Origin: Candidatus Kuenenia stuttgartensis
GTDB taxonomy: Bacteria > Planctomycetota > Planctomycetia > Isosphaerales > Isosphaeraceae
Direction of reading: 5' to 3'
Length of the DNA: 14,345 bases
Assembly: GCA_945874095.1 (NCBI GenBank)
Contig: CAMCFM010000049.1
Location: 1-14,345 of the forward strand
Made by a program: the position numbers and the translations under genes. Positions within the stretch are counted from its first letter, which is position 1. The number at the start of each line of letters is the position of its first letter. Below the pieces are notes generated by a model that was not told where the DNA came from, did no database searches, and saw only the letters and a program-made list of their open reading frames with translations. Below, piece by piece: positions 6,142 through 14,119 of this stretch.

Positions 6142-9009
6142 TTATTTCGTGCGTCCGACATTCAGCCAATGGCCGGTCAGGCTTTTTCGGCTGGCAGCGA
6201 TTGTCGCAGGCGGGCCCATGGCGACCACCTCACCTCCACCTTCACCGGCTTCAGGGCCGAGGTCGATCACCCAGTCGCTCTGGGCGATCAGGTCAAGCTG
6301 GTGCTCGATCACCACCACGCTGTGCCCCTGGGCGGTCAGTCGTTTTAAGATCTCGGTCAGTCGCGAAACATCGCCTGAATGTAGGCCTGTGGTGGGCTCG
6401 TCAAGCAGGAAAAGCGTCTGCTGCATGGACGGCTTCACCAACTCTGACGCCAGCTTCACCCGCTGGGCCTCGCCGCCGGATAGGGTGGTGCTCGATTGCC
6501 CCAGCGTCAGATACCCCAGCCCCACATCGTGCAGGGCTTTCAAGCCGTCGTACACTTTCGGAACGTTCTCAAAGTGTGGCAGGGCTTCGTCGATTCTGGT
6601 CTGCAACAATCGACCAATCGAAAGGCCCTTGAAATGGATCGCCAAAGTGGCCCTGTTGTATCTCAGGCCCCTGCATTCAGGACATTCCATATAAGTATCC
6701 GACAAAAATTGCATTTCAATTTTCAATTGCCCCTGGCCATCGCATTTCGGGCACCGGCCATCGGCGACATTATAACTGAACCTGGCAGGGGTGAATCCGC
6801 GCAGTTTGGAGTCGCGCGTGCCTGCATACACCTTACGGATCTCGTCCAGCAAGCCCGTATAAGTGGCCGGTGTGGAACGCGGTGTCCGGCCGATCGGTGA
6901 TTGATCCACCAGGACCAGTCGCCTGACATTTTCCGTGCCTGTGAGTTCGCTGAACGTGCCCGGCCTCGGCATTTTCAGGCCAATCGCCCGCCCCACAGCC
7001 GGCGCCAGAATCTCATAAATCAAGGTGCTTTTACCAGACCCTGATACACCTGTGACGGATGTCATTTTCGATAACGGAATGCGAATATCCACCGTCTTCA
7101 AATTGTGTTCTGTGGCCCCTTTCAAAGTCAGCCATGGCTCGTGCTTTTTCGGATTCCAGCTTGAGCCGTTTTCAAGCTCGGCAGGTGGCTTGTGCAAGGC
7201 TTTGGAGGTGGGCGAATCGAGCCAGTTCTGGCTATCGGCAGGCGTCCCAAACGCGACAATATGGCCACCGTCAGGCCCCGCCCCAGGGCCGATTTCCACA
7301 AGCCAGTCGGCGGCCCTGATCATGGCTTCGTCGTGCTCGACCACCAGCACGGAATTGCCGATATCGCGCAGCTGGCGGAGGGTTTCAATCAATCGGTCGG
7401 TGTCGCGAGGGTGCAGGCCGGCCGTGGGTTCGTCCAGCACATACGCCACCCCGACCAGTCCGGAACCGACCTGAGCCGCCAGACGAACACGCTGAAGCTC
7501 GCCCCCGCTGAGGGTTTCGGCAGCTCTGTCAAGTGTCAGATAGGAGAGCCCCACATGATTTAAAAACGCCAGTCTGGCGGCAATTTCTTTGGCCAGTGGG
7601 CCACCAATTGGCTGGCGATCGGCTGGGAATCGCATTTTATCGAAGAACGCTGCGGCTTTATCAAGTGGCCAGTTCCCAATGGTTGCAATCGGAGTATCAA
7701 ACAACTTCACGCACCGGCTTTCCGGCTTGAGCCGAGTGCCTTCGCAGGTTTCGCAGGTTTTCCGGGTCTGGTAAGCGGCCAGAGCTTCACGCTGGCGATC
7801 GCTTTTTGCATCCTTTAATTGCTTCTTTAGAATCTGATTTAATCCGACAAACTTCTCCCGACTGGTTTTTTTGTCAGCTGTCAGACCATCCCAAAACTGC
7901 TTTTGAATCTCTACTGGCCAATCCTGATAAGCTTTTTTATCAGAAATTGCATTTTCAGCAAGCCAGGATTTTAATGCACCCACGGGCGGTTCCACACGAT
8001 CAATCAAGGCAGGGTCCACCCAGGGCGCGACCAGACCTTGGGAAAGGCCAATGGAAGGGTTGGAATAAACCAGATCCTGATCAAACTCGTCCAGATAACC
8101 CAGACCCTGACACTGCCCACAGGCTCCATAGCTGGAATTAAAGCTGAAAGTACGGGGCTCCAGCTCAGGCAGGCTCAGATTGCATTTCGGGCAGGCGGCC
8201 TTGGTCGATAAAAGCATGTCGGTCCACTGGCCATCGGTTTCAGTGCAGAGAATCACCACTCCATCGCCCAGTTTCAAGGCATTCTGAAGGCTCTCCGCCA
8301 GCCGTGCGGCGATCCCTTCACGCACCACAAGCCTGTCCACCACGGCTTCGATGGTGTGAACCGTGTTGCGATCAAGCGTGGGCGGAGGATCAATCTCGAT
8401 CATCTCGCCATCGACCCGGGCCCGGATCAGGCCCGCCTTGCGCAAGGCTTCAAACACATCCTTATGGTAGCCCTTCCGGCCCCGGATTTGAGGCGCCAGC
8501 AGGATCAGCCGCTGACCCTCCGGCATGGCCAGAACGGTGTGTGCAATGCGGTCGGGCGATTGGGTCTGCACGGCCACTCCGCAGTTCGGGCAGTGCGGAA
8601 CGCCTTCTTTGGAGAATAGGAGCCGCAGATAGTCGTAGATTTCGGTGATGGTGCCGACTGTGGAACGTGGGCTGAAGGTGCCAATTTTCTGGTCAATGGC
8701 GACAGTCGGCGGCAGCCCTTCGATGGAGTCCACATCAGGCTTGTCGAGTTGGTCGAGATACTGACGGGCGTAGGTCGAGAGCGTCTCCAGAAACCGCCTC
8801 TGGCCTTCACCATAGACCGTGTCAAAAAGCAGGCTGCTTTTGCCGGAACCTGAGACACCGCTGAAGACGACGAGCTTGTCGCGAGGAATTTCGATGTCGA
8901 TATTTTTCAGGTTGTGCGTACGGGCACCCACCACGCGGATGGTTTCCGACATACCAGGATCAGCAATGACTGCTGTTCTTACCGCTTCAGTCGATTTCTT
9001 ACGGGCCAT
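6142..9009 (-). CDS. uvrA: Excinuclease ABC subunit A (UvrA)
   Basis: A 955-residue protein from the chosen start (E. coli UvrA is 940). It is the damage-recognition ATPase of nucleotide excision repair; a UvrA dimer loads UvrB at lesions in the cytoplasm. Two ABC modules are complete. Module 1 has Walker A GVSGSGKS (about 51-58), signature LSGGE (about 500-504) and Walker B YVLDEPTAGLHPRD. Module 2 has Walker A GVSGSGKS (about 654-661), LSGGE (about 843-847) and LLDEPTTGLH. Zinc-binding cysteines are present as CPKC/CGQC (about 273-300) and CPKC/CPEC (about 753-779), plus CETC near 419. The conserved start SETIRVVGARTHNLKN is at about residue 20. Candidate starts are GTG 9048, ATG 9024, ATG 9009 and ATG 8952. 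I chose 9009 (MARKK) because GAGAG lies 8 nt upstream, but this is uncertain. It appears to be a stand-alone gene. Confidence 0.96.
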   Translation of the reverse strand: MARKKSTEAVRTAVIADPGMSETIRVVGARTHNLKNIDIEIPRDKLVVFSGVSGSGKSSLLFDTVYGEGQRRFLETLSTYARQYLDQLDKPDVDSIEGLPPTVAIDQKIGTFSPRSTVGTITEIYDYLRLLFSKEGVPHCPNCGVAVQTQSPDRIAHTVLAMPEGQRLILLAPQIRGRKGYHKDVFEALRKAGLIRARVDGEMIEIDPPPTLDRNTVHTIEAVVDRLVVREGIAARLAESLQNALKLGDGVVILCTETDGQWTDMLLSTKAACPKCNLSLPELEPRTFSFNSSYGACGQCQGLGYLDEFDQDLVYSNPSIGLSQGLVAPWVDPALIDRVEPPVGALKSWLAENAISDKKAYQDWPVEIQKQFWDGLTADKKTSREKFVGLNQILKKQLKDAKSDRQREALAAYQTRKTCETCEGTRLKPESRCVKLFDTPIATIGNWPLDKAAAFFDKMRFPADRQPIGGPLAKEIAARLAFLNHVGLSYLTLDRAAETLSGGELQRVRLAAQVGSGLVGVAYVLDEPTAGLHPRDTDRLIETLRQLRDIGNSVLVVEHDEAMIRAADWLVEIGPGAGPDGGHIVAFGTPADSQNWLDSPTSKALHKPPAELENGSSWNPKKHEPWLTLKGATEHNLKTVDIRIPLSKMTSVTGVSGSGKSTLIYEILAPAVGRAIGLKMPRPGTFSELTGTENVRRLVLVDQSPIGRTPRSTPATYTGLLDEIRKVYAGTRDSKLRGFTPARFSYNVADGRCPKCDGQGQLKIEMQFLSDTYMECPECRGLRYNRATLAIHFKGLSIGRLLQTRIDEALPHFENVPKVYDGLKALHDVGLGYLTLGQSSTTLSGGEAQRVKLASELVKPSMQQTLFLLDEPTTGLHSGDVSRLTEILKRLTAQGHSVVVIEHQLDLIAQSDWVIDLGPEAGEGGGEVVAMGPPATIAASRKSLTGHWLNVGRTK

Positions 9010-9141
9010 CTGGAACGCTCTCATCCATGATCTGTCATTTAAACCCACTCCTAACTTACGTGAGAAAGGCCCATAGATTCAAGGCCTGAGGCAACGGATT
9101 GAGCGATAAAGTTGGTATCAAACGCAAGTTCAAGAATACGC

Positions 9142-9180
9142 CAAAACCGTGGTCTAGCGCCCTGCGGCTAGACCCACGGT
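9142..9180 (-). terminator. Rho-independent terminator for the ATP-grasp gene
   Basis: Read on the minus strand, ACCGTGGGTCTAGC and GCTAGACCACGGT form a 13-bp stem with one bulged G and an 8-nt loop, followed by a short TTTT run (9146-9143). It begins about 30 nt after the stop of the minus-strand gene at 9210. The inner part carries the CTAGCCGC core also seen at 3922 and 3966, so it may be a repeat reused as a terminator. Confidence 0.7.
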
Positions 9181-9209
9181 CAGAACCAAATCACGGATTC
9201 TTCGTGCAC

Positions 9210-10259
9210 TCAGGCCTTCAGCCGCTCCACTGTGCGAATGATCTCATCGGCGATCGTTTCCTGAATCCCGTGCTCGAGGTGCGTTGTGAAGCCTACGCAT
9301 GAACAGTTGATCTCGCCCAGAACGTACTTGTCCGAGCCGTCCTCGTTGTTGTCCAGCATGAAGTCGGCGGTCCAGATCAAGGGGATCTCATACCCACCAA
9401 GCTTTTGCATGATGGTCGGCAAAGTGCCCAGGAACATGTCAACCAGCGGCTGCCACTTGGCTGGATCGTCGTATGTATACTTTGCGCCTGAGAAAAGCGT
9501 CGCTGAAAATGCGTCGGCCGATTCAGCCGGTTTTTTGTGCACCACAAAGATCGGGGTCGGGCCGACCAGCAGGATCCGGATCTCGCCTTCCTTGATCCTT
9601 GGCAAAAATCGCATGTCAACCAACATGCCGTAATCGCCCACAATATAGGACTCGCAAAATGTCATGAACTCGCCAAGCTCACGAAATTCCACGTGATTAT
9701 CCACGGCCTCGGTACACTTGATTTTCGTGTCCAGTGGGAGCGGCTGACCTTTGGTGAAGCTGCGGTCGTCCACCACCGCCACCCGCCAGATTCCCTCGCC
9801 GGTAGAGCCCCGATTTTGCTTCAATACACGCTCGCCCAGTGAAAGTGTCACGGGGAAGTGCTCGTGAAGCTCCTCAGTCTTGTAATATGCGTGCGTGTCG
9901 GGTGGAACCAGACTGGTGTCGCGCAGCTTCACCAGTGCGTCCTTGGCCCCATAGCCGACCATGGCGTCAGGGTGCGGCATGCCCACCACACCAGCATCGC
10001 AAAGCTGGCGAAGCATTTGGAAATAGCTGGCCTCGCCTCCAGGAATCGTTCCCGGATTGATCCGGCTCACATAGGCATCAGCCGTGGCCACCACTTTGTC
10101 GAAAATCGCCGGTCGATCCGTGTCGCTGTAATAAATCACTTCAGCCGTCCAGCCCTTCGGAACAAGGGCATTGACCATCGGCATGGTGTCCTTGCGGTGC
10201 CCATCAGGGCCTTTGTCCGTGCCACCTTCAGCCTCGAAGAAAACGACGTGCTTTTTCAT
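9210..10259 (-). CDS. ATP-grasp-like protein, Cj0069/DUF6815-type
   Basis: A 349-residue soluble protein. The N-terminus (MKKHVVFFEAEGG, then HRKDTMPMVNAL) and the segment DAYVSRINPG resemble, from memory, the Cj0069/DUF6815 family. ATP-grasp features are visible: ERVLKQNRGSTGEGIWRV (143-160), a lysine plus Gly-rich nucleotide loop; an acidic segment VDMRFLPRIKEGEIRILLVG (214-233); and the metal-binding end YVLGEINCSCVG (312-323) with Glu316 and Asn318. ATP-grasp enzymes ligate a carboxylate to an amine or thiol through an acyl-phosphate; the substrates here are unknown. The start at 10259 is preferred over an upstream in-frame GTG at 10364 because CAGGA (10272-10268) lies 8 nt upstream and the extra 35 residues look non-coding. 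It is probably a single-gene transcript ending at the hairpin at 9146-9180. Confidence 0.8.
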   Translation of the reverse strand: MKKHVVFFEAEGGTDKGPDGHRKDTMPMVNALVPKGWTAEVIYYSDTDRPAIFDKVVATADAYVSRINPGTIPGGEASYFQMLRQLCDAGVVGMPHPDAMVGYGAKDALVKLRDTSLVPPDTHAYYKTEELHEHFPVTLSLGERVLKQNRGSTGEGIWRVAVVDDRSFTKGQPLPLDTKIKCTEAVDNHVEFRELGEFMTFCESYIVGDYGMLVDMRFLPRIKEGEIRILLVGPTPIFVVHKKPAESADAFSATLFSGAKYTYDDPAKWQPLVDMFLGTLPTIMQKLGGYEIPLIWTADFMLDNNEDGSDKYVLGEINCSCVGFTTHLEHGIQETIADEIIRTVERLKA

Positions 10260-10506
10260 GGTTTTGGTCCTGTTTCTATTTCTGATGAGCCTGACGTGTC
10301 GAATCGTCTTGTATTTGAAGAAGTTGGGCCAGCTTTTCACGCAATATATCCGACCCGGAACCATGCGGCAACAGGCTTCACATGGAATTCATCGAATGGA
10401 TGTGAGGAAAACCTTTCGCAAGTTCGTAGATTTCCATTCGCCAATGCTTTAACCTAGTCGGAATCAACCACGGTTTCCAACCTCAAAATCCCGGAGCAAT
10501 CCCCCC
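10260..10506. other. Divergent intergenic region (about 247 nt)
   Basis: This lies between the ATP-grasp gene (minus) and the ceramidase-like operon (plus), so promoters for both are expected. I see no strong -35/-10 pair on either strand. GGAG at 10493-10496, 10 nt before the ATG at 10507, is the likely ribosome binding site of the plus gene. The open frames here look like shadows. Confidence 0.4.
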
Positions 10507-11823
10507 ATGTCGATGCCGACTCATCAACGTATCCTGCATAAATTCCTTGCCCTTACAGGCATTTTCATGTCACTGAATCAGGCTGTTTCATTATCAGCCG
10601 CTGAATTCATGGCCGGGGCCGCCATGCGGGTCATCACGCCTGATCCCTTACTGCCCGTTTCAGGCGGCCTGGGCGTGCCAAAACCTTCTACCCAGAAAAT
10701 GGGCGAACTGACGGCCCGGGCCGTTGTATTTCGAAACGGAGAAACTGCGGTCGCCATCGTTGCACTCGACCTGCTCGGATTCCCTGGGGTTCTGGCTGAC
10801 CGTGTCAGAGCCAAAGTGCAAGGCATTCCTGCCAAGAATGTCATGATCGGATCCACCCACACCCACAGCGCCCCCGATTGCTACGCCTTTCCCGACGGCA
10901 AGGGTGGCCACACCGGCGATTTGAAATATATCGATTTTGTCGTAGAAAAAACGGCTGAAGCCATTAATGACGCCGTTTCGAAGTTGAAACCGGCCGCCCT
11001 CAAAATCAACACCGGCGAAGCCAATGGCCAGATTGCATTTAATTACTACGCGCCCGACCTCTACGACCGCAGAATGTCAGTCATTCAAGCCATCGATCCA
11101 GCCTCGCAAAAGGCCATCGCCACAGTGGTGAATTATGCGATTCACCCGGAAGTGCTCGGCAATGACCGTGGCATTCTAAGCCCTGATTGCATTGGCCCAA
11201 TGTGCGATAAAATTGAGTCTGAGTCTGGTGGGATGGCTTTGTTTATGAACGGAGCACAAGGCGGCATGGTGACGGCTGATAATCGTGATCTGACCAAGGT
11301 GCGCGACCCCTTGAAAGGCTATTGGGAAGGCAAAGGCACCTGGGAAGAATGCTTGCGGATCGGTCACCTGATGGCCTCAGAAGCACAACGGATTGTGAAA
11401 TCTGCCCCTGTTCAGAACGATCCCGCAGTTTATTGCGATTCCATTCAAATCAAATTTCCTGTTGATTCGCCCGTCATGTGGGCTGTGATCACAGGCTCTC
11501 CGCTCAAATATCCGCGGAATGACGATCATACGATCAGTGCTCAGGTCAATCTGGTAAACCTCGGGAACAGCCAGATTCTGACCATCCCCGGCGAAGCCCT
11601 GCCCAATATCGGGTTTTATCTCAAGCGCAAAATGAGTGGTAAGAATAACCTCCTGTTTGGCCTGACCAACGAAGCGTTTGGCTATATCCTGACCAAGGTC
11701 GATTTCAATAGCTTCCCACGCTATGACTATGTCTCACGCACTTCGCTCGGCGAAATGACGGGCGAGATCCTGATCGAGAAATCGCTCGAATTTGTCAATA
11801 AATCACCCAAGCCTGCGAAATAA
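10507..11823 (+). CDS. Exported neutral/alkaline ceramidase-like protein (N-terminal domain only)
   Basis: A 438-residue protein with a Sec signal peptide (hydrophobic 12-30, likely cut near LSA-AE at 31-32). The mature protein is a single neutral/alkaline non-lysosomal ceramidase N-terminal domain (PF04734-like). Zinc ligands by family analogy are His118 and His120 in GSTHTHSAPD, His213 in NYAIHPEVLG, Glu363 in TIPGEALPNIG and Tyr393 in NEAFGYILTK. Near 247-258 the segment MNGAQGGMVTAD aligns with the family's QSNxGD/NGAxGD loop. Compared with the Pseudomonas enzyme it seems to lack the nucleophilic serine, and the usual Asp is Gly. It also lacks the C-terminal domain of true ceramidases, so ceramide hydrolysis is doubtful; it is probably a zinc hydrolase of unknown substrate. 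First gene of an operon; the next starts 12 nt after the stop. Confidence 0.85.
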   Translation: MSMPTHQRILHKFLALTGIFMSLNQAVSLSAAEFMAGAAMRVITPDPLLPVSGGLGVPKPSTQKMGELTARAVVFRNGETAVAIVALDLLGFPGVLADRVRAKVQGIPAKNVMIGSTHTHSAPDCYAFPDGKGGHTGDLKYIDFVVEKTAEAINDAVSKLKPAALKINTGEANGQIAFNYYAPDLYDRRMSVIQAIDPASQKAIATVVNYAIHPEVLGNDRGILSPDCIGPMCDKIESESGGMALFMNGAQGGMVTADNRDLTKVRDPLKGYWEGKGTWEECLRIGHLMASEAQRIVKSAPVQNDPAVYCDSIQIKFPVDSPVMWAVITGSPLKYPRNDDHTISAQVNLVNLGNSQILTIPGEALPNIGFYLKRKMSGKNNLLFGLTNEAFGYILTKVDFNSFPRYDYVSRTSLGEMTGEILIEKSLEFVNKSPKPAK

Positions 11824-11835
11824 GGGATCAAGAAT

Positions 11836-13953
11836 ATGAAATACAATCGCATTGCAATCGCTACAGGCTTGGGAATTCTGGTTCTTTCAGGATTCGTTGG
11901 AAATGCAAACGCTGGCCCTTTGAGGGCTGGTGTGGCATCGGTGGATGTCTCTCCGATTATATTTCCGGTGATTGTCAACGGTGGTTTCCTTGCTGACAAA
12001 GCCGATAAAGTGCTCGATAGGCTTTATGCCCGAACCGTGGTGCTTGACGATGGATCCCAGACGATTGCAATCACAGTGGTCGATAGCTGCATGATGCCTC
12101 GCGACATGCTCGACAAGGCCAAGGCTGATGCCGCCCGGTCGACCGGTATACCGGTGGAACGTATGCTCATATCAGCAACCCACACGCATACGGCTCCTTC
12201 AACCATGGGTACGCTCGGAACTCCGCCCGACCCGGATTATGTCGCCATGCTTCCTGGTCTGATCACCGAGAGTATCGTGAAAGCCTTTCGCAACCTCCAG
12301 CCTGCTAAAATCGGCTGGACGGTGGTGGAAGATTTCGATCATACGCACACCCGTCGATGGATTCGCCGCCCTGACAAGATGATCAAAGATCCGTTTGGAG
12401 TGGTCAACGTTCGGGCCAATATGCACCCAGGCTATTTAAATCCGGACGTAATTGGGCCATCAGGGCCAGTGGATCCCGCCCTTTCGCTGATTTCAATTCA
12501 ATCGGATTCAGGCAAGCCGCTCGCGGTTTTAGCCAATTATTCGATGCATTATTTCGGCACACGACCGGTTTCAGCCGATTATTTCGGGATGTTTTCAGCG
12601 AAGATTGCACAAAAACTGGGCGTGAAAGATGGAGATGGATTTGTCGGGATCATGTCGCAGGGCACCAGTGGAGACCAGCACTGGATGGACTATGGGAAGG
12701 CCAAGACCGACATCACCATCCAAGCCTATGCAGACCAGTTGGCGAAGAGTGCATTCGAAGCTCTGGGGCTGGTGAAATATCAGAATGAAGTGCCGATTGC
12801 AATGGCTCAGGCCACTTTAAAACTGACCCGACGCCTGCCGGATACAAAGCGTCTGGAATGGGCCCACGATATAAAGGCCAGGATGACGAAGCCTGTGCCG
12901 AAAGATGTGGGCGAAGTCTATGCCTGCGAAGCGATTGAGCTCGATGCCAACCCGAACCGCGAACTGATTTTGCAGGCCGTGAGGATTGGAGAATTGGGCC
13001 TGACAGCGATCCCCAACGAGGTTTATGCCATCACGGGGCTGAAACTAAAGACCATGAGCCCGCTTAAAACAACGGTCAATATCGAGCTTGCCAATGGTGC
13101 GGAAGGCTATATTCCGCCACCTGAGCAGCACAAACTCGGTGGATATACCACCTGGCCGGCCCGCACGGCCGCATTGGAAGTGATGGCTGAGCCGAAGATT
13201 GTCGAGACCCTTTTGACTCTGCTGGAGAAGGTTTCTGGAAAGCCGCGTCAGCCGATGCCCCTGGGACAGGGCGAATATGCCCGTTCTGTGCTTGAAATGA
13301 AGCCTTTGGCGTATTGGAATATGAGTGAGATTGCAGGTGAGAAGGTGAACGATGCGTCTGGCCACGATCATCAAGCGCAGTTTGAAGCGGGTGTGGCATT
13401 GTATTTGAATGGGCCAAATTCAAAAGAATTGGCGGCTTCAGGGCATGTCAATCGGTCCGCCCACTTTGCAGGTGGACGGATGACGGCCAATGTTGCCCTG
13501 AGTGGCTCAGATCAAACGGTTTCATTATGGTTTTGGAATGGGATGCCAACCGATGCCAGGGCCATATCCGGCCATCTCTTTGAGACCCCGGCGGGTGATA
13601 CGATTGCAATTGGTGGGGCTGGAAATTCGCCTGGGAGGTTGATTGTGGGCCATGGAGATGCGACGAATTTGGTAGGAAGGTCGCAAATCGCCAACAGATC
13701 ATGGAATCATCTGGCATTTGTGCGTCAGGGCGGGAAGGTGATGGTGTATCTCAATGGCCAGTTGGAAGTGGAAGGCGGGCTTAATGCAACCGTGATAAAG
13801 GCCACGGAAAAAGCTATCTACATCGGTGGAAGGGCCAATGGCCAGACGAGTTTTGAAGGCAAGCTGGATGAGGTGGCGATTTTTGATCGCGCATTGACCG
13901 ATCAGGAGATCACGAAACAATTCCAGAAAGCAGGGCAGGTTGGGAAGGAATAA
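11836..13953 (+). CDS. Exported ceramidase-like protein with C-terminal LamG-like domain
   Basis: A 705-residue protein with a clear Sec signal peptide (7-26, likely cut after ANA at 24-26). Residues about 28-470 are a ceramidase-fold domain: His116 and His118 in SATHTHTAPS, His238 in NYSMHYFG, the loop MSQGTSGDQHW (273-283), Glu395 in AIPNEVYAITG and Tyr425 in GAEGYIPPPEQ. The QGTSGD loop has Gly where I expect the nucleophilic Ser of Pseudomonas ceramidase, so the activity may differ. Residues about 488-700 are a concanavalin-like/LamG domain: AYWNMSE, SAHFAGG, WNHLAFVRQGGKVMVYLNGQLE and the ending KLDEVAIFDRALTDQEI. This domain probably binds a polysaccharide or other surface ligand. AAGGGA (11822-11827) overlaps the previous stop and gives an 8-nt spacing, so the pair is tightly linked. 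It is a distant paralog of its neighbour. Confidence 0.88.
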   Translation: MKYNRIAIATGLGILVLSGFVGNANAGPLRAGVASVDVSPIIFPVIVNGGFLADKADKVLDRLYARTVVLDDGSQTIAITVVDSCMMPRDMLDKAKADAARSTGIPVERMLISATHTHTAPSTMGTLGTPPDPDYVAMLPGLITESIVKAFRNLQPAKIGWTVVEDFDHTHTRRWIRRPDKMIKDPFGVVNVRANMHPGYLNPDVIGPSGPVDPALSLISIQSDSGKPLAVLANYSMHYFGTRPVSADYFGMFSAKIAQKLGVKDGDGFVGIMSQGTSGDQHWMDYGKAKTDITIQAYADQLAKSAFEALGLVKYQNEVPIAMAQATLKLTRRLPDTKRLEWAHDIKARMTKPVPKDVGEVYACEAIELDANPNRELILQAVRIGELGLTAIPNEVYAITGLKLKTMSPLKTTVNIELANGAEGYIPPPEQHKLGGYTTWPARTAALEVMAEPKIVETLLTLLEKVSGKPRQPMPLGQGEYARSVLEMKPLAYWNMSEIAGEKVNDASGHDHQAQFEAGVALYLNGPNSKELAASGHVNRSAHFAGGRMTANVALSGSDQTVSLWFWNGMPTDARAISGHLFETPAGDTIAIGGAGNSPGRLIVGHGDATNLVGRSQIANRSWNHLAFVRQGGKVMVYLNGQLEVEGGLNATVIKATEKAIYIGGRANGQTSFEGKLDEVAIFDRALTDQEITKQFQKAGQVGKE

Positions 13954-14119
13954 ACGACTGAGTAACAGGCGAGAAATAATTTCCGGTTTTGGGGTGATGA
14001 GGCTCCAGCGGACATGCCTATTAATAGGTATGTCCGAAGGGCACCAGCAGCACCAACCAGACGCGTTCTTACTTCTGGGCACCATCGGTTCGCAATGAAT
14101 TAAAAAACAGGCGATCAAT
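13954..14119 (+). other. Intergenic region after the ceramidase-like operon
   Basis: Apart from the palindrome at 14010-14035 I see no gene, promoter or known RNA. The long dispersed repeat begins at 14120. Confidence 0.45.
14010..14035. terminator. 26-bp near-perfect palindrome
   Basis: GGACATGCCTATT and AATAGGTATGTCC pair over their whole length, with a single G-T mismatch (wobble in RNA). It lies 56 nt after the operon stop. There is no T-run downstream, so it may be a 3'-end stem-loop, a protein-binding palindrome or part of a repeat. Confidence 0.4.

Noticed and set aside
6137..8648. Several plus-strand open frames opposite uvrA
   Set aside because: All are shadows of a well-supported uvrA frame, with no ribosome binding sites or domains of their own.
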